A stretch of DNA of 64,000 nt from an uncultured Pseudomonadales bacterium (GTDB lineage Bacteria > Pseudomonadota > Gammaproteobacteria > Pseudomonadales > Porticoccaceae). Under the pieces are notes generated by a model. It did not search any database, was not told where the DNA came from, and saw only the letters and a list, made by a program, of their open reading frames with translations. Of this stretch, positions 37,941 to 47,172 are shown piece by piece; within the stretch, counting starts at the first letter, position 1; each line of letters opens with the position of its first letter. The stretch covers positions 1 to 64,000 of the forward strand of contig CALSNK010000003.1 in assembly GCA_943787675.1 (NCBI GenBank), given 5' to 3'. The translations under genes were made by a program, and so were the position numbers.

Positions 37941-40802
37941 CTAAAAATCATACTTATAGACCTTCCCGGACTTACGCAGATCAACGGCTGTATTTTCCCC
38001 TGAGGAATCGGCAGTTTGTAGCCATAGCGCCCGAGGATTTTTGAGCACAATACGCTGATAGGCATCTTGCAGTGAAACGGCTGTTACCGCCCTTACCTCT
38101 TTAGCAAGCTGTTCACGGAAGTCGAACTGCCGATAACCAAGACCTACAGACTCCATAAACCGGCCATTCATTTCCGCCAGGTTTTTGGGCTTTTCCTCAA
38201 GGCTGTTCAACACCGAGGTCTGGTAGCGTTTGATATCTTTACTGCTGAGCGCGTCAACCTCGGCACTGTAGTTAGTGATAAATTGATTGAACTCACTTCT
38301 TAAACGGGCCTCATCGGCCACCGGAGACTGCACAAGCATTCCTAAGCCGGGAACTCGACCCTGGTTACTGGCGAATGCCGAGACCACATACCCAAGCTGC
38401 TTTTCAGTGCGCAGGCTGTTGTAAAACGGCGACGACAACATCTCGCCGAGCAGCAGTACTTTTGCCCGCTCTTGCAGGCTGTCCTCCGCCCCTTGTAGGT
38501 AGAGTACAACCGCGGCGTCAGCATGATCCACCGGTATCTGGGCCTCTACAACAGCCTGCTCCAGCTTGGCAATACTGATGGGGGCCGCAGTCTCTTTTAA
38601 ACTTATAAAGGCCTCTATCTGAGCAGTGAGCGCCAGCGCCTCAGCCGCCCCATGGTTACCGCTTACCAGCACCTCCACTGCGACTTCTTCCCGTAAACCC
38701 TGAGAGAATTCCTGCAACTCAGCCATGATTATCTGCTCGAGTACCGGCACCTGCTGTAATGGTGTCCAGGCTCCTTTGATCATGGCGTATAGTCCAGATA
38801 TTGCCTGACGGAAAGGATATTCTCGCTGAAAATTCGACAGCTTGCGTAGACGTGTCTGCTTGAGTCGCTCAAAGCGCTCTGTGTCCCATTCAGGGTTGGT
38901 TAGGGCCCGGAGAATATCCCCCAACAACACTGATTGCTTATCGGAATAACCCCCAACCACAATGGAAATACCACGATTACTGGCGCTTAGGGAAAAGCTC
39001 AGACCCGCTTCGGAGGCCGGATACACCTGAGCGCCTAGCTGATCTTTGACTAAATCTAGGTACAGCTGCGCGGCAGTAAGGCCTTCGATGCTTTCAGTTT
39101 TATTACTAATTAGACGAGTAATAACATGTGCCTTGGGCACACCGAAATCTGTGTCCAGTAGATGCCAGACCTCAAGACCCTCTCTCTTTATAAGCGACTG
39201 AGGTTTTTCATTGCCTGTGTCTGCCTGTAACTCAAGACTGGCGGGAATGTAGGGGTTACGTCCGGGTAGCTTAAGCCCTTCAATCTGAGCCGGGTCGCGC
39301 CAAGCTGCCGCCAGCTCAGGCGCCACAGGATTAACCGCAAACTGAGCCTGATAATGTTCGGTCACCTGATCGGTTGCAACCTCTGGTGCAGTGACCATCA
39401 GGAATAAATTATCCACCCTCAGCTGGTCAGCCACCTGCTTAATAAGCTGTGCATCGTAGTCGGTCATCAAATAGGGCGCGCGCAAAACCTCGGTCACAGG
39501 ATAATGCTGCATCTGCCCCGCCAATCCAGACACATAGCCCATGGGGTTTTGCTTTTCCTGGAACTTAAAGGCGATATCAGACATTCTCGAGCGTTCTTCA
39601 TAGCGCCAGTTCTGAATGCCCTGCTCGCGAATAATGGCAATCCAGGCAAACAGCATCTCAACGATCTCAGTCTGATGCTCAAACCCGGATGGCGTAAGCC
39701 CTATATCAACAGAGAAAAGCGTGGAACTGCGATCTTCAAGGCCACTACCAGCACTCAGACTTTCAGCCCAACCCTTATCTTTTAAAAGCTGTAGAAGACT
39801 GCCCTCGCCTTCATGGCCGACGATCCCCGCAAGATAGGTGGCAGGCTTCTGCTGCCAGTAGGGAGACATCTTGGGCAGCTGAAAGCTCAGACTCAGCTCG
39901 CGCAGGTCTTTGAGGGGCTTCATAGCAATGGTTAATGGCAATCGATCCGCCTGAATAAACCGGTCAATATGGGGTGAAACCTCGGTGTTACTGTTATTAA
40001 TGGGCGCGAAGCGTGGCTTGACCATGGCTTCAAGTTCATCGAGATTCTCTCGACCTAGCACTACCAATTTCATGAGGTTGGCCGAATAGTATTTTTTGTA
40101 CAGAGCAATCAGGTCATCGCGCACGGGACGAGCATCACGATCTGCCAGAGTGTCTAGATTACCCACCGTAAACTTAGCCATTGGATGCGCCGGATCAAGC
40201 TGCTCCTGAAGTACATCCCACTGGCGACGACTATCGTCTTTAATTTTTAAGCGATACTCAGACTCCACCGCATTGCGCTCACGGTCGACATATTTAGCAT
40301 CAAAATTGGGACTGGAAAAGAACGGGGAAAAGCGATCGAGGGCCTGACTTAAGTAGCTGGCATCGATATCAAAAAAGTACGTGGTATTTTCTAGGCCTGT
40401 GCCGGCATTGTGGCTACCACCATGCTCGCTGATAAAGGTCTGATAGTCACCAGGATTAGGATAATCCTTGGTGCCCAAAAATAGCATATGCTCAAGAAAA
40501 TGCGCCAGACCCTCTCTGCCAGCAGGGTTTTGATAGCTGCCGATATGGACATCTAAAGAGGCCGCAGCCTTATCGGTACTGGGATCAGAAATAAGCAGCA
40601 CATCAAGCTTATTGTCCAATGTGATGTGGCGGTACTGGCGCTCATCGTTGGCGCTCTTGATGATCGGTTTAGTGGTTTCTATTGCAACCTCAGAGCTCGG
40701 TGAACTCCCTGAACTACAACCCTGAAGCGCAATAACTGCAGCCAATACCAAAAACCCTGTGTAACCATTAATTTGCAGGCGTGCAGTTAATTTTTTGATC
40801 AT
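37941..40802 (-). CDS. M16-family zinc peptidase, pitrilysin-like lipoprotein
   Basis: This 953-residue protein has a lipoprotein signal peptide (ALQGC, modified Cys at 29) and the four-domain layout of insulysin/pitrilysin peptidases. The zinc motif HxxEH appears as HFLEHMLFLGTKDYP near residue 103, with the second-ligand Glu in NAVESEYR about 75 residues later. The final domains carry EKQLGYVVSAF near residue 806, also conserved. Unlike periplasmic E. coli Ptr, it is predicted to be lipid-anchored to a membrane facing the periplasm, degrading short peptides. It is isolated; next on this strand is the PerM-type transporter. Confidence 0.92.
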   Translation of the reverse strand: MIKKLTARLQINGYTGFLVLAAVIALQGCSSGSSPSSEVAIETTKPIIKSANDERQYRHITLDNKLDVLLISDPSTDKAAASLDVHIGSYQNPAGREGLAHFLEHMLFLGTKDYPNPGDYQTFISEHGGSHNAGTGLENTTYFFDIDASYLSQALDRFSPFFSSPNFDAKYVDRERNAVESEYRLKIKDDSRRQWDVLQEQLDPAHPMAKFTVGNLDTLADRDARPVRDDLIALYKKYYSANLMKLVVLGRENLDELEAMVKPRFAPINNSNTEVSPHIDRFIQADRLPLTIAMKPLKDLRELSLSFQLPKMSPYWQQKPATYLAGIVGHEGEGSLLQLLKDKGWAESLSAGSGLEDRSSTLFSVDIGLTPSGFEHQTEIVEMLFAWIAIIREQGIQNWRYEERSRMSDIAFKFQEKQNPMGYVSGLAGQMQHYPVTEVLRAPYLMTDYDAQLIKQVADQLRVDNLFLMVTAPEVATDQVTEHYQAQFAVNPVAPELAAAWRDPAQIEGLKLPGRNPYIPASLELQADTGNEKPQSLIKREGLEVWHLLDTDFGVPKAHVITRLISNKTESIEGLTAAQLYLDLVKDQLGAQVYPASEAGLSFSLSASNRGISIVVGGYSDKQSVLLGDILRALTNPEWDTERFERLKQTRLRKLSNFQREYPFRQAISGLYAMIKGAWTPLQQVPVLEQIIMAELQEFSQGLREEVAVEVLVSGNHGAAEALALTAQIEAFISLKETAAPISIAKLEQAVVEAQIPVDHADAAVVLYLQGAEDSLQERAKVLLLGEMLSSPFYNSLRTEKQLGYVVSAFASNQGRVPGLGMLVQSPVADEARLRSEFNQFITNYSAEVDALSSKDIKRYQTSVLNSLEEKPKNLAEMNGRFMESVGLGYRQFDFREQLAKEVRAVTAVSLQDAYQRIVLKNPRALWLQTADSSGENTAVDLRKSGKVYKYDF

Positions 40803-40877
40803 TCCTATTTCCCTTTTATGCTGTACAGATTTATAGCGGTCAGGTGTTTCGATGCAAAGCCCATTAGCCCCATTAGC

Positions 40878-41969
40878 CTACTTTGCGTCCGTTGCCAGGC
40901 CTTCATCCTCGGGCTGAAGATTACCGCTACTCGGCCAGGCGTTATAGACCGCCTTAACCAAGGTGGCCAGAGGAATGGCAAAAAACACCCCCCAAAAACC
41001 CCAGATTCCCCCAAAGAAAAGCACCGCGACAATAATGGCGACGGGATGCAAATTAACCACTTCAGAGAAAAGTAACGGCACCAAAAGATTGCCATCCACA
41101 AACTGGATAAAACCATAGACCATAAATAACCAGAAAAAGTCACCGGAGTACCCCCATTGCACATAGCCGACTAGCAGCACGGGAATGGTTACCACGGTTG
41201 CGCCGATATAGGGAATCAGCACAGATAGCCCTACCAACAAGGCTAAAAGGGCCGCGTAATTAAGGCCGAGTATCAAAAACGCGACATAGGACACAGCGCC
41301 AATAATAAGTATTTCAATGGCTTTACCACGAATATAGTTAGCAAACTGCATATCCATTTCTGACCAAATGGTGGTCATTACAGTGCGCTCTTTGGGTAGC
41401 AGGCTAGATAGCGCACCGACCAGCAGGTCTTTATCCTTAAGCATAAACAGCACCAGCATAGGCACTAAAAACAAGTAGATCATGATGCCCAACAGACCGG
41501 GGAAACTGCTCAGTGACAGGGCTAGAATTTGCTCGGCCAAATGAGCCATCTCTTCAGACACCCGACTCCAGATAAGCTGAAACTGATCAGGGGTAATGTA
41601 GTCACCATAGGTTTCTGGCAATGTGATCGCCAGCTCTCTCAGTTTAGCCACCATATTGGGCAACTCAGCCAGCAGCAGCGATGTTTGACGGCCAACGCTT
41701 GGAATCAAAATAACCAGTACAGCAATAAACCCTGCCACAAAGAGCAAATAGGTGGTGGTGATAGCCCAGCCCTCAGAAAAACCGCGACGCCGTAGCCAGC
41801 TCACTAGCCCCTGAAGCAAGAATGCCAGAATTAAGGCCGTAAACACCGGACCTAAAACCGTACCCAATGTCGCCATAACAATCAGTGAAACCACTAAAAT
41901 CACTGCCAGCAGCACCGCCTCTTCATTACCGAAGTACTGCTCAAGCCATTTGTGAATTACCTGCTTCAT
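40878..41969 (-). CDS. AI-2E/PerM family membrane transporter
   Basis: This 363-residue protein has about eight hydrophobic segments in the AI-2E exporter family arrangement: two or three N-terminal helices, a soluble loop (LPETYGDYITPDQFQLIW), then SFPGLLGIMIYLFLVPMLVLFMLKDKD and a C-terminal cluster. YIGATVVTIPVLLVG and GNLLVPLLFSEVVNLHPVAIIVA are the family's conserved loops. Members have been linked to autoinducer-2 export or sodium/proton exchange; E. coli PerM has no firm role. I chose the ATG at 41969 because an AAAGGA sits 6 bases before it; an ATG six bases earlier has no spacing. It is divergent from the BepA-type gene. Confidence 0.87.
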   Translation of the reverse strand: MKQVIHKWLEQYFGNEEAVLLAVILVVSLIVMATLGTVLGPVFTALILAFLLQGLVSWLRRRGFSEGWAITTTYLLFVAGFIAVLVILIPSVGRQTSLLLAELPNMVAKLRELAITLPETYGDYITPDQFQLIWSRVSEEMAHLAEQILALSLSSFPGLLGIMIYLFLVPMLVLFMLKDKDLLVGALSSLLPKERTVMTTIWSEMDMQFANYIRGKAIEILIIGAVSYVAFLILGLNYAALLALLVGLSVLIPYIGATVVTIPVLLVGYVQWGYSGDFFWLFMVYGFIQFVDGNLLVPLLFSEVVNLHPVAIIVAVLFFGGIWGFWGVFFAIPLATLVKAVYNAWPSSGNLQPEDEGLATDAK

Positions 41970-42190
41970 CTGCATTCCTTTCGTTGTATTGCTTTAATGT
42001 TATTACTTTCTATCCCACCTGGGCGTCAACCAACTCTAGCTAAGGCCCGTTTATGTTGGCTATCTGACCTGAAACTAGTGCATATTTCAACTGTCGTACT
42101 AAACTCAGTTATCGGCTAAAGTGGGATTAAAGTATTATTAAAATACGCTGCACATTGGCATTTGTTTACCAAAGGGTTTTAAATCCAATT

Positions 42191-43669
42191 TTGAACGTCT
42201 CAACACGCCTAAAACGCTCTGGCCTGCGCCTCTTTTCGACTCTCGTTGTTACTGGTCTATTAGGCTTGCTGCCCAGCACCCCCTCGATGTCAGCCGATAT
42301 CAAGCTACCTCTGCTCGGTGACAGAGCCTCTGGGGTTATATCTAAACAGCAAGAATATGAGCTGGGTAGACTCTGGTTAAAAAGCTTTCGCAGTCGCGTC
42401 CGTGCCTATGACGACCCCCTCATGCAACAATACCTTGAGCAACTACTTTATAACCTGGCCACCTACAGTGACCTTGAAGACCCTAGGCTCGAGTTGGTTA
42501 TTGTCAAGAATGCCTCAATGAATGCATTTGCCGTTCCCGGTGGTGTAGTGGGCTTTCATACTGGCGTTTTTGCCTATGCCGAAAATGAAGATCAAATGGC
42601 CTCGGTGCTCGCCCATGAATTGGCTCACCTCAGTCAGCGACACTTTGCCCGTGGTGTCGAGGCACAGCGCGCCTCCTCCATAATTAGTATGGCGGGACTG
42701 CTCGCAAGCTTAGTCATCGCTGCTACCGTGGGAGGCGATGCGGGTATGGCAGCTATTACCTCTACCCAAGCAATGTCTATGCAGGGGCAGCTGCGCTTCA
42801 GTCGATCTAATGAGCAGGAAGCTGACCGTCTGGGCATGCAAACCATGGAGCGAGCCACTCGAGACCCAGCCGCTGTCGCCGGAATGTTTGAAACCATGCT
42901 CAAGGCTACGCGCTTTGCCGGCAGTCGACTCCCTGAGTTCCTAAGGTCTCACCCTGTCACCGAAAAGCGTATCTCAGATGCCCGTGGTCGAGCCATGGCC
43001 CATACCATGCGCCACTATGTGCGCAACCCAGAGTATTTCCTGATGCAGGCCCGCGCTATTGTGGCGATGGAAAAAGATCCAAAAGACTCTATTAAACGCT
43101 TTCAAGCCAAACTGGATAGCAATACACAGAATGCGGATGCGGCTCGGTACGGATTGGCACTGGCCTATCTTAAATTAGGCAGCCATGACCAAGCAGGCGA
43201 AATACTTACCGACCTTATTGCAACCAACCCCTACCTACTGACCTTTCGCCATTCCGATATAGAACTAGATATCGCCCGTGGCAACTACGACGGCGCTCTG
43301 GGCAAGCTCAACAAACTACTGAGTATCAACCCCAACAACTATCCTCTCACCACTCTTAAGTCCGAGGCACTCTGGCAAGATCATCGCTATGAAGATGCCG
43401 GTGAAGTTCTCACAGCGTTATCGAGAATGCGTCCTGAGGACCCTATGATTTGGTATCGATTGGCAGAGGTCCGTGGTCTAGCGGGTAATATCTCTGGTGT
43501 TCATCAGGCCCGCGCCGAATACTTTATTCTCGTCGGTGCCTTTGACAGGGCCCGAGACCAACTTAGTCTTGCGGTTAAACTGGTTGCTGCAGACTTCAAA
43601 CGCTCCGCTATTATTCGCCAGCGCTTAAAGGATATCGCCGCGATGGAAGATCGGCTGGAAAAGCTTTAA
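42191..43669 (+). CDS. BepA/YfgC-type M48 metallopeptidase with TPR domain
   Basis: This protein of about 492 residues has a signal peptide (basic LKRSGLRLF, hydrophobic STLVVTGLLGLLPST, then SMSADI). A peptidase M48 domain follows, with HEXXH as LAHELAHLSQRH and a later zinc Glu in NEQEADRLGM. A C-terminal TPR-like helical region starts around residue 290 (ADAARYGLALAYLKLG, TLKSEALWQDHRYEDAGEVLT). BepA is a periplasmic protease-chaperone that helps LptD assembly and degrades stalled outer-membrane proteins. No ATG fits: I used a TTG at 42191; another TTG at 42155 is possible. It is divergent from the PerM-type gene. Confidence 0.87.
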   Translation: MNVSTRLKRSGLRLFSTLVVTGLLGLLPSTPSMSADIKLPLLGDRASGVISKQQEYELGRLWLKSFRSRVRAYDDPLMQQYLEQLLYNLATYSDLEDPRLELVIVKNASMNAFAVPGGVVGFHTGVFAYAENEDQMASVLAHELAHLSQRHFARGVEAQRASSIISMAGLLASLVIAATVGGDAGMAAITSTQAMSMQGQLRFSRSNEQEADRLGMQTMERATRDPAAVAGMFETMLKATRFAGSRLPEFLRSHPVTEKRISDARGRAMAHTMRHYVRNPEYFLMQARAIVAMEKDPKDSIKRFQAKLDSNTQNADAARYGLALAYLKLGSHDQAGEILTDLIATNPYLLTFRHSDIELDIARGNYDGALGKLNKLLSINPNNYPLTTLKSEALWQDHRYEDAGEVLTALSRMRPEDPMIWYRLAEVRGLAGNISGVHQARAEYFILVGAFDRARDQLSLAVKLVAADFKRSAIIRQRLKDIAAMEDRLEKL

Positions 43670-43950
43670 CCCTCTCTTTAGCAAGCGCCTCAGCGGCCCT
43701 AATAGAGAGCCGGTTCACATATTGGTGAAAACTCATGGGACACCTGTCACCCCAATCCCTACATTCATCACATATAGCTCGCGACATCTCTCTCACTGTG
43801 TGACTGTTGCATCCAGATCGGTCCTACTTGCTAATCCACAAATTAATAGGCCCCCTCTAACCAATTATTTCAGTCGCTCCAATCCTTTTCTGATCAAACC
43901 CTAAACAAGCCCACACCCCGTTCTTTGGGCACAATGCTCGGGATCACATC

Positions 43951-45519
43951 ATGAATACTATAACTTCTCAGGCTGGCAGAATTCTGCCTGCTCTGTGCCT
44001 ACTGCTCACTTTTTCTGCAACCACTCAGGCAACCTGTATTGCCACCGATTCAGGCTCACCTGAAAATACCATTACTGGCTGTAAAGCCTTTAGCTCTAAT
44101 ACCACTGGAGCCTCAAATACCGTCAATGGCTATTTGGCCATGCAGCACAATACAACCGGTGGCTGGAACTCCGCAGTGGGCAATCTAACCATGCAATACA
44201 ACACCACAGGCTCGCGGAATACCGCAACCGGTGGCGAGGCTCTGCTCAATAACACCACGGGTAATAACAATACCGCGACGGGATTTTTGGCGCTGGGTAA
44301 CAGTAAAACCGGCGAAAATAATACGGCGACCGGGGCCCAGTCTCTGTACACCAACACCACCGGCTACGAAAACACTGCCACGGGTATGCAGGCGATGTTT
44401 GCCAATACTACGGGGTATCACAATACCGCCACCGGTGTTTTAGCCCTGTACAGCAACACCACTGGAACCTTTAATACTGCCGTTGGCTTTAATGCCCTGA
44501 AAAATAATACGGGCCCTACCGCTACCTACACTAAGGGCGGCACCTCAAACACGGCTCTGGGTTACCAGGCCCTTACCGCCAACACCACCGGCTGGCAAAG
44601 TACAGCCATCGGTGAATCTGTGCTCACCAGCAATACCATCGGCGCCCACAACACGGGTATCGGTGAGGATTCTCTGAATAACAATCTTTCCGGCAATCAC
44701 AATACTGCCTGGGGTGAATCTACCCTGTATAACAATACGGCGGGCAGTGACAATGTCGCCGGTGGTTACTACGCCCTAAATAAGAGCATGGGCAGTAATA
44801 ATGTGGCTATCGGGCATCAGGCTTCCTACGTACTGGCCAGTGGCGACTTTAATACCGCCCTTGGTTATCAGGCCGGCTTCAATGCCACTAGTGGCAGTTA
44901 CAACCTGTCTATTGCCAACGCCGGTGTCACTGCAGATAACAACACCATCCGCATTGGGACCAAGGGCAGTTCATCAACCGGCGTAACCACAGGCCAAAAC
45001 AGAGCCTTTATTGCCGGAATCTCTGGCAGAGGCGTCACAGGATCGGCGGTCTATGTCTCCAGTAATGGTCAGCTGGGTATCATGTCTTCCTCAAAGCGGT
45101 TTAAAAAAGACATTCGCCCTGTCGATATCGCCAACAAGAACATTCTCGATTTACGGCCCGTGAGCTTCCGCTATAAAGCAGCCGATGAGCAAGGCGGCCA
45201 TCCCCTTCAATATGGCTTGATTGCCGAGGAAGTGGCTAGGATATTCCCCGATCTGGTACAGTATGATGAAGACGGTAAGGCCGTTACTGTCTACTATCAT
45301 TTACTGACCCCTCTGCTATTGGCTGCCCTGCAGCAAGAGCATAAAAACGCGGAACAACAGCTTCTTACGGTGAGTCTGTTACGCAAACAGAATGAAATAT
45401 TTAGAGCAGAACTGCTCGCTGTTCGTAACCAAATGCTACGTCAAGCTGCGCAGATTGCATCGATTAATAACCGGCGCAACAGGGCACAGGTCGACACTAG
45501 TCTTAGCAATAACTACTAG
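43951..45519 (+). CDS. Exported repeat protein with C-terminal S74 self-chaperone domain
   Basis: This 522-residue protein has a signal peptide (to about residue 27, TTQA|TC). From about residue 39 to 315 there are some sixteen 17-residue repeats of the form NTATGxxALxxNTTGxx. A linker with NRAFIAGISGRGVTG follows, then a peptidase S74 intramolecular chaperone domain (SSKRFKKDIRPV near residue 380, LDLRPVSFRYK, YGLIAEEVARIFPDLV) and a C-terminal coiled coil. S74 domains trimerise fibres and then cut themselves off, best known in phage tail spikes; the repeats look like a beta-solenoid stalk. There are no phage genes and no outer-membrane anchor. A surface or secreted trimeric fibre is the inference. 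Confidence 0.85.
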   Translation: MNTITSQAGRILPALCLLLTFSATTQATCIATDSGSPENTITGCKAFSSNTTGASNTVNGYLAMQHNTTGGWNSAVGNLTMQYNTTGSRNTATGGEALLNNTTGNNNTATGFLALGNSKTGENNTATGAQSLYTNTTGYENTATGMQAMFANTTGYHNTATGVLALYSNTTGTFNTAVGFNALKNNTGPTATYTKGGTSNTALGYQALTANTTGWQSTAIGESVLTSNTIGAHNTGIGEDSLNNNLSGNHNTAWGESTLYNNTAGSDNVAGGYYALNKSMGSNNVAIGHQASYVLASGDFNTALGYQAGFNATSGSYNLSIANAGVTADNNTIRIGTKGSSSTGVTTGQNRAFIAGISGRGVTGSAVYVSSNGQLGIMSSSKRFKKDIRPVDIANKNILDLRPVSFRYKAADEQGGHPLQYGLIAEEVARIFPDLVQYDEDGKAVTVYYHLLTPLLLAALQQEHKNAEQQLLTVSLLRKQNEIFRAELLAVRNQMLRQAAQIASINNRRNRAQVDTSLSNNY

Positions 45520-45578
45520 GTACTTTTTTGACCTGATCAGACGTCAGAATAGACATTAGCGCTTAGCATTATGATTAA

Positions 45579-45609
45579 GGCCCAACCACTAACTACAAGT
45601 GGTTAGGCC
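45579..45609. terminator. Hairpin between the S74 protein gene and nadA
   Basis: A 12-base stem (one G-T wobble), GGCCCAACCACT at 45579-45590 and AGTGGTTAGGCC at 45598-45609 with a 7-base loop, sits between two convergent genes. No long T-run follows on either strand, so it is probably a weak or factor-assisted bidirectional terminator. Confidence 0.5.
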
Positions 45610-45617
45610 CCTATTGC

Positions 45618-46681
45618 TTAGGCAGATTTAAAACTCATCATGCGGCCGAGGCTGACCATGGCCTGTTCGCCAATCGACTGATCAACAAACACCTCATTGC
45701 TGCCCTCTTGCAGACAGGACAGTAGATTTTCCAAACTATTCATACCCATCCAGGGACAGTTTGCACAGCTGCGACAGGTCGCACCGTTACCACCAGTGGG
45801 TGCAATTAATAGCTGCTTTTCGGGCACTGCCTGCTGCATCTTGTAAAAGATGCCCTGATCGGTTGCCACTATTAACTGCTGCTGAGGTAGATTGGCCGCG
45901 GCGGCAATGAGCTGTGAGGTTGAACCCACACAGTCTGCAATGTCGACCACTGATTCAGGGGACTCGGGATGAACCAACACAGCGGCCTCGGGGTAGACCT
46001 TCTTCAGATCTAGAATACCCTTGGCTTTAAATTCTTCGTGAACAATACAGCTGCCATCCCACATCAGCATGTCGGCGCCGGTGTTCTTCTGTACATAGGC
46101 ACCCAGATACTTATCCGGTGCCCAGAGTATTTTCTCGCCTAGACTATCAAGGTAATCCACAACCTCTAGCGCAATACTTGAGGTTACAACCCAGTCTGCT
46201 CGGGCTTTAACCGCGGCCGAGGTGTTTGCATACACCACGACAGTACGATCTGGATGCTGATCACAGAATGCCGCAAACTCATCTGCAGGGCAGCCTATAT
46301 CCAAGGAACAGGTTGCTTCTAGGTAGGCATTAGCACACGTTTATCGGGGGTGAGGATCTTAGCTGTCTCACCCATAAACTTAACGCCCGCCACCACGAGG
46401 GTCTGAGCTGAGTGGTTATTGCCGAAGCGCGCCATTTCTAGGCTGTCGGATACAGTACCACCGGTCTCTTCAGCCAGTGCCTGTATCAGGGGATCGGTAT
46501 AATAATGGGCAATAATCACCGCATTCTTGGCGATCAACTGCGCCTTGATAAGGACCTGAAGCTCGGCCGTCCGCTCGGCACTTATTGCAGATTCAAGGGG
46601 AACCTGATTGAGGTAGCGTTCAACCACCTCGCGCTGGCTTTGGTTTTCTACCACCTGAATGTGCTTCTGGGAGTCAGACAT
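45618..46681 (-). pseudogene. nadA: Quinolinate synthase, interrupted by one single-base deletion
   Basis: NadA condenses iminoaspartate with dihydroxyacetone phosphate to quinolinate in NAD synthesis and carries a 4Fe-4S cluster. All three cluster cysteines are visible: [10 protein letters not shown] (frame-corrected), [10 protein letters not shown] and [11 protein letters not shown]. The N-terminal half contains [13 protein letters not shown] and FMGETAKIL. The frame breaks at about 46321, where the CC in the codons for PTLEATC appears short by one C relative to the expected CCC. Restoring it gives a protein of 354 residues, the usual length. As with cysS and cysI, a homopolymer sequencing error is the simplest explanation. 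Confidence 0.85.
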
Positions 46682-46698
46682 AGTGCGTAATTCTCGGG

Positions 46699-46734
46699 GC
46701 TCATTTTACGGCTCGTTTTACGGCTCGGTTACAG
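46699..46734. repeat. 12-bp tandem repeat, 3 copies
   Basis: GCTCATTTTACG, GCTCGTTTTACG and GCTCGGTTACAG begin at 46699, 46711 and 46723, an exact 12-base period, just upstream of the nadA start on the complementary strand. Confidence 0.65.
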
Positions 46735-46773
46735 TCAGGGTACCGCACAGTTACAGCCAAGCTGAAAGCAAGG

Positions 46774-46891
46774 TTAAAACGTCGACAACCAGTTAACAAC
46801 CGCGACCAAAATCACAGCCAGTACGGCAACCACTGCAATTGCATCTGCGGTTGAATCGCCATCGGTATTTATTTCTACTTTTTTTGCCCAT
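46774..46891 (-). CDS. Putative 38-residue membrane peptide with a homopolymer frameshift
   Basis: An ATG at 46891, 9 bases after an AAGGG ribosome site, opens MGKK, then the frame is lost within a run of seven A. If one A is removed the reading continues as KKVEINTDGDSTADAIAVV and then a hydrophobic helix (AVLAVILVAVVNWL) to a TAA at 46774: 38 residues. The 118-base span is one base over a multiple of three, consistent with a single insertion. This fits the indel pattern elsewhere in the window. It has the form of a short single-pass membrane protein. Family and function are unknown. Confidence 0.45.
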
Positions 46892-46917
46892 TATTACAGC
46901 CCTTTTTTTAATTAAGT

Positions 46918-46953
46918 GTCTGGTCATCTGTCTAGTAAACTGTCTATTACCAC
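46918..46953. repeat. 12-bp tandem repeat, 3 copies
   Basis: GTCTGGTCATCT, GTCTAGTAAACT and GTCTATTACCAC begin at 46918, 46930 and 46942. The rest of the gap from 46954 to 47172, before cysI, holds an ATTGG...CCAAT inverted repeat and no further gene that I can support. Confidence 0.55.
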
Positions 46954-47172
46954 TTACCTATTAAAAGGCCTATTTGAGTACCGAGTTCAATAGCGTACTT
47001 ATCGTTCTGTCTAAAAGCCGGGCATTCTATCAATCTATAGACGTGCTGTCTCGCTTTCAACCCTATTGGTTATTCCAATTTTTGAGTCTGTTATAGGCAA
47101 ATAGCCATTTAAAACAAATGCCACTGAGGCTATGATAGCCGCCTTAAATAAGTACCCACAAAACGGACATGC

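Noticed and set aside
40818..41795. Rightward frames within the PerM-type gene
   Set aside because: They run antisense to a well-supported membrane protein gene and show no coding character.
43951..45519. Prophage tail-fibre gene
   Set aside because: No capsid, terminase, integrase or other phage gene surrounds it, and it has its own N-terminal secretion signal.
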